DNA of 64,000 bases from Bordetella genomosp. 2 (GTDB lineage: Bacteria; Pseudomonadota; Gammaproteobacteria; Burkholderiales; Burkholderiaceae_B), in assembly GCF_002261345.1 (NCBI RefSeq), contig NZ_NEVT01000003.1, positions 1-64,000 of the forward strand. The letters are read 5' to 3'. Positions within the stretch are counted from its first letter, which is position 1. Each line of letters starts with the position of its first letter. The notes under the pieces were generated by a model that saw only the letters and a list, made by a program, of their open reading frames with translations, ran no database searches and was not told the origin of the DNA. The translations under genes and the position numbers were made by a program. Of the stretch, positions 61,370 through 64,000 are shown one piece after another.

Positions 61370-62578
61370 CTATTCCTGGGCGCCGGCCAGGCAGTTTTCC
61401 ACCTTCCACCCGTACAGCCATTGCAGCGCGTCGTAGAACTGCGCCTGGGTGCGGCCGGTCCACAGGCTGTTGCGCACCTGGCGCTCGACGCCCTGGGCGT
61501 GGTAGATGCGGCCCATCTCGCGGGTCGACCACACCACGCGCGCGCTGCGCGGGATGCGCACCGACTCGTACAGCCGGAAGGCCGCCTGCAGGTCGCCGTC
61601 GCGGGCCTTGACCGCCTCGCCCAGCGTGGCCGCGTCCTCCAGCGCCATGCAGGCGCCCTGGGCCATGTACTGGGTCATCGGGTGGGCCGCGTCGCCCAGC
61701 AGCGTGATGCGGCCCTGGCCCCAATGCTCGACCGGCTCGCGGTCGGCCGTGGCCCAGCGCCGCCATGACGTCGGGCGGTCCAGCATCTGGTGCGGGCGCG
61801 GGTGGATGCCCTGGAAATAGCTCAGCACCTCTTCCTTGCTGCCTTCGCGCACGCCCCATTCCTCCTGCTCGCGGCTGTGGAAGGTGACCACCAGGTTGTA
61901 CTGCTGGCCGCCGCGCAGCGGGTAGTGCACCAGGTGGCAGCGCGGGCCCGCCCACAGCACCGGCGCATTGATGCGCAATTCCTCCGGCATGTTGTCGCGC
62001 TCGACCACCGCGCGGTAGACCACGTGGCCGGTCACGCGGGCGGGATCGCCCACCATGCGCTCGCGCACCACCGACTTGACCCCGTCGCAGCCGACCAGCG
62101 CGTCGCCGCGGTAGCGCCGGCCCTGGGCATCCGTCACCTCGACCTGCGCGCCGTCCTGGCGCACTTCGACGATCTGCGTCGAGGTATGGAAACTGATCAG
62201 CGGATCGCGCTGCACGGCCTCCAGGATCGACAGGTGGATGTCGGCGCGATGGATGACCGCGTAGGGGCCGCCGAAGCGCGCGCGGAAGTCGGCGCCGGTG
62301 TCGATGCGCACCACTTCACGGGCATCGACCGCGTCCATCATGATGATGTGGTCGGTGTACACGGCGCGGCCGCGCGCCGTCGCCCCCACGCCCAGCGCGT
62401 CCAGCGCCGCGAAGGCATTGGGCCCGAGCTGGATGCCGGCGCCGATCTCGCCGATGTGGCTGGCCTGTTCCAGCAATTGCACGGCGATGCCCTGGCGGGT
62501 CAGCGCCAGCGCCGCGGCCAGGCCGCCGATGCCGCCGCCCACCACGATGGCGGTTTGAGTCGTCGTTGTGCTGCTCAT
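61370..62578 (-). CDS. FAD-dependent monooxygenase, 3-hydroxybenzoate 6-hydroxylase-like
   Basis: A 402-aa group A flavoprotein hydroxylase. The N-terminal dinucleotide motif GGGIGGLAAALAL is at residues 14-26, the DG motif in LVGCDGVKSVVRE is near residue 160, and the GD motif LLGDAAHPMTQYMAQGACMALEDA is near residue 293. The sequence around WGVREGSKEEVLSYF and the GQGRITLLGDAAHP block resemble 3-hydroxybenzoate 6-monooxygenase, which makes gentisate. No gentisate dioxygenase gene is in the window, so the substrate remains an inference. The FAD oxidoreductase upstream (64-bp gap) may share its operon. Confidence 0.83.
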   Translation of the reverse strand: MSSTTTTQTAIVVGGGIGGLAAALALTRQGIAVQLLEQASHIGEIGAGIQLGPNAFAALDALGVGATARGRAVYTDHIIMMDAVDAREVVRIDTGADFRARFGGPYAVIHRADIHLSILEAVQRDPLISFHTSTQIVEVRQDGAQVEVTDAQGRRYRGDALVGCDGVKSVVRERMVGDPARVTGHVVYRAVVERDNMPEELRINAPVLWAGPRCHLVHYPLRGGQQYNLVVTFHSREQEEWGVREGSKEEVLSYFQGIHPRPHQMLDRPTSWRRWATADREPVEHWGQGRITLLGDAAHPMTQYMAQGACMALEDAATLGEAVKARDGDLQAAFRLYESVRIPRSARVVWSTREMGRIYHAQGVERQVRNSLWTGRTQAQFYDALQWLYGWKVENCLAGAQE

Positions 62579-62642
62579 ATGCGTTGCTCCTGCTGACTGG
62601 CTGGGCCGGCCCGCCGGGCCGGCGGCCGGGGATGGCGCGGCC

Positions 62643-63995
62643 TCATGCCGGCTCGCCCAGGAAGGCGCCCTGGCGGCGCAACTGTTCCTGCACCGTCGAG
62701 GCCGGCAGCCGGCCGGGCGCCACGCCGGCTTGCAGCGCCAGCGCCGCGGCCGTGCCGGCGGCCTCGCCCATGACGAAGCAGCTGCCGCTGACGCGGGCGG
62801 CCGACTGGCCTTCGTGCGTCATGCCGGCGCAACGGCCCGCCACCAGGACGTTGGATGGCGCGCCCGCCTGCTGGCGCGGCACGATCATGCGCAGCGGCAG
62901 CTGGTTGTAGCCGCGCGACTCGGGAATGGGCGGCCAGACCCATTGCACGTCGCCCGCCACATGGATCTCCAGCGGCCAGCCGTTGACGCCGATGCTGTCC
63001 GCGAAGTCGGCGCAGCCCAGCACGTCGTCGCGGCTGAGCATGTATTCGGCCACTACCCGGCGCGTCTCGCGGATGCCCAGCTGCGGCGCGATGTCCAGCA
63101 CATAAGCCTGTTCGAAGCCGGGCACCCGGGCGCGCAGGAACGCCAGGTAGTCGACGATCTGGCGGCGGCCTTCCAGCTCGCCGGCCGACAGCGACAGCGC
63201 ATCGGTGCCGTCGGCGGCCGACCCGTCGGGGTTGCTGAGTTGGGTCACGTTGACGCGCCATTCGTAGTCGTGCTTCTGCGGCCGTACGATGGCGCCGCGC
63301 CGCGGGAAATGGAAGTCGCCGCTGGCCTCGGCCTCGTCCATCAGCTGGGGGATGATCTTCCACGCTTCGCGCGCGCGTTCGCCATCGACGTTGCCGACCT
63401 TGAACATCAGCGTCGGGTACATCATGTGGCCTTGTCCGTCGCCTTTCTCGAAGGGCAGGCCGGCCCAGTGCGCGAGGTCGGCGTCGCCCGAACAGTCGAT
63501 GAAGACGCGGCCGCGCACCGCCCGGCGGCCCGACTTGGTTTCCAGCAGCAGGGCGTCGACCGCGCCGTCCGCGCCGCGCACGATGCCGCCTGCCAGGGCG
63601 TGGAACAGCACCTGCGCGCCGCTGTCGCGCAGCAGGCCGTCGGCGGCGCACTTGAATGCGGATATGTCGTACGCCTGGGCGTGGATCTTGCCCAGGATCA
63701 GGTGCGGGTCGTTCAGGCCGTCGAGCGCGCGCATGCGGTCCAGCAGCTCGTCGGCCATGCCGTGCACCACCTGGCGGATGTCGCCGTGCACATTGGCGTG
63801 CAGCCCGCAGAAATTGGAAACGCCCGCCGCCGTGCCCATGCCGCCCAGAAAGCCGTAGCGTTCGAGCAGCAGCACGCTGGCGCCGTTGCGGGCCGCGCTG
63901 GCGGCGGCCAGCAGGCCGGCCGGGCCGCCGCCCAGCACGACCACGTCGTATTCGCCGTGCAGCGGGACCTGGCGGGATGGTTCGGTAACGTACAT
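62643..63995 (-). CDS. FAD-dependent oxidoreductase (GidA/FAD_oxidored type)
   Basis: The 450-aa protein begins with a dinucleotide motif YDVVVLGGGPAGLLAAASAARNG (residues 17-39), then YGFLGGMGTAAGVSNFCG, a fumarate-reductase-like or GidA-like flavin region, VFIDCSGDADLAHWAGLP, and a C-terminal ALVAGRCAGMTHEGQSAARVSG-like block that closes the FAD site. Members of this Pfam group (FAD_oxidored) are of largely unknown function. Cys in SNFCGLH may be catalytic. The gene is complete, its start lying just inside the window end; its promoter is outside. Confidence 0.83.
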   Translation of the reverse strand: MYVTEPSRQVPLHGEYDVVVLGGGPAGLLAAASAARNGASVLLLERYGFLGGMGTAAGVSNFCGLHANVHGDIRQVVHGMADELLDRMRALDGLNDPHLILGKIHAQAYDISAFKCAADGLLRDSGAQVLFHALAGGIVRGADGAVDALLLETKSGRRAVRGRVFIDCSGDADLAHWAGLPFEKGDGQGHMMYPTLMFKVGNVDGERAREAWKIIPQLMDEAEASGDFHFPRRGAIVRPQKHDYEWRVNVTQLSNPDGSAADGTDALSLSAGELEGRRQIVDYLAFLRARVPGFEQAYVLDIAPQLGIRETRRVVAEYMLSRDDVLGCADFADSIGVNGWPLEIHVAGDVQWVWPPIPESRGYNQLPLRMIVPRQQAGAPSNVLVAGRCAGMTHEGQSAARVSGSCFVMGEAAGTAAALALQAGVAPGRLPASTVQEQLRRQGAFLGEPA

Positions 63996-64000
63996 CGGTT

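Overview
The window is GC-rich (roughly two thirds G+C), almost fully coding, and looks like chromosomal DNA of a Bordetella species or a very close Alcaligenaceae relative. Pointers are a Bug-type (TctC) periplasmic receptor, a fused indolepyruvate oxidoreductase, the ubiE-ubiJ-ubiB order, the fused activity set and the codon use. I saw no copy of an IS481-like element, no tRNA, no rRNA, no CRISPR array and no prophage. Absence of IS481 across 64 kb argues mildly against B. pertussis and for a bronchiseptica/parapertussis-like genome (inference).

Layout. 0.2-3.2 kb: a GntR regulator, an EctD-like dioxygenase and an NAD(P)-dependent SAF-domain oxidoreductase, with a perfect 33-bp palindrome in front of the regulator. 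3.2-4.4 kb: deoxyribonucleotidase and ThpR. 4.5-11.7 kb: tripartite RND efflux operon with a divergent LysR regulator. 11.8-15.5 kb: PerM-type transporter, second PhyH dioxygenase, YddA/SbmA-like ABC exporter. 15.5-17.7 kb: LysR regulator divergent from D-tartrate dehydratase. 17.7-20.2 kb: pxpBCA 5-oxoprolinase. 20.2-22.9 kb: VOC protein, LysR regulator with an AT-rich operator, and a SerA-type dehydrogenase. 23-25 kb: phoBR. 25.3-29.6 kb: ubiE, a Tim44-domain protein, ubiJ, ubiB. 29.6-30.6 kb: a diiron ferritin-like protein behind a strong tandem Pho box. 30.6-35.3 kb: OsmC/Ohr-like protein, dehydrogenase, TetR, HldE-type adenylyltransferase, TolC, Pcm. 35.3-44.3 kb: thiD, thiG, btuF, btuB with a cobalamin riboswitch, and divergent B12-dependent metH. 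44.3-47.5 kb: methyltransferase, XRE regulator, small membrane protein, mutY. 48.2-51.8 kb: fused indolepyruvate ferredoxin oxidoreductase. 51.8-54.3 kb: orphan cheD and ftsEX. 54.5-58.8 kb: aapJQMP amino acid ABC importer. 58.8-64 kb: glycosyltransferase, Bug receptor, 3-hydroxybenzoate 6-hydroxylase-like monooxygenase and an FAD oxidoreductase.

Functional links visible in the sequence: the cobalamin-uptake genes sit head-to-head with the B12-dependent methionine synthase; PhoB is encoded 4.6 kb from a gene whose promoter carries Pho boxes; the ubiquinone genes cluster with a diiron protein of unknown role.

The most unusual non-coding content is two repeat families. One is a ~145-bp element present at 1-143 and 47848-47993. 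Its internal sequence and tail are conserved, but its long outer stem and one inner hairpin differ in sequence and keep pairing (covariation), so it is a structured element. The other is a 13-bp palindrome, GGTGTCWGACACC, with 13 perfect copies at four loci in regularly spaced pairs or arrays. The two families sit side by side at 47.6-48.0 kb, and a remnant of the first lies next to the second at 25.1 kb.
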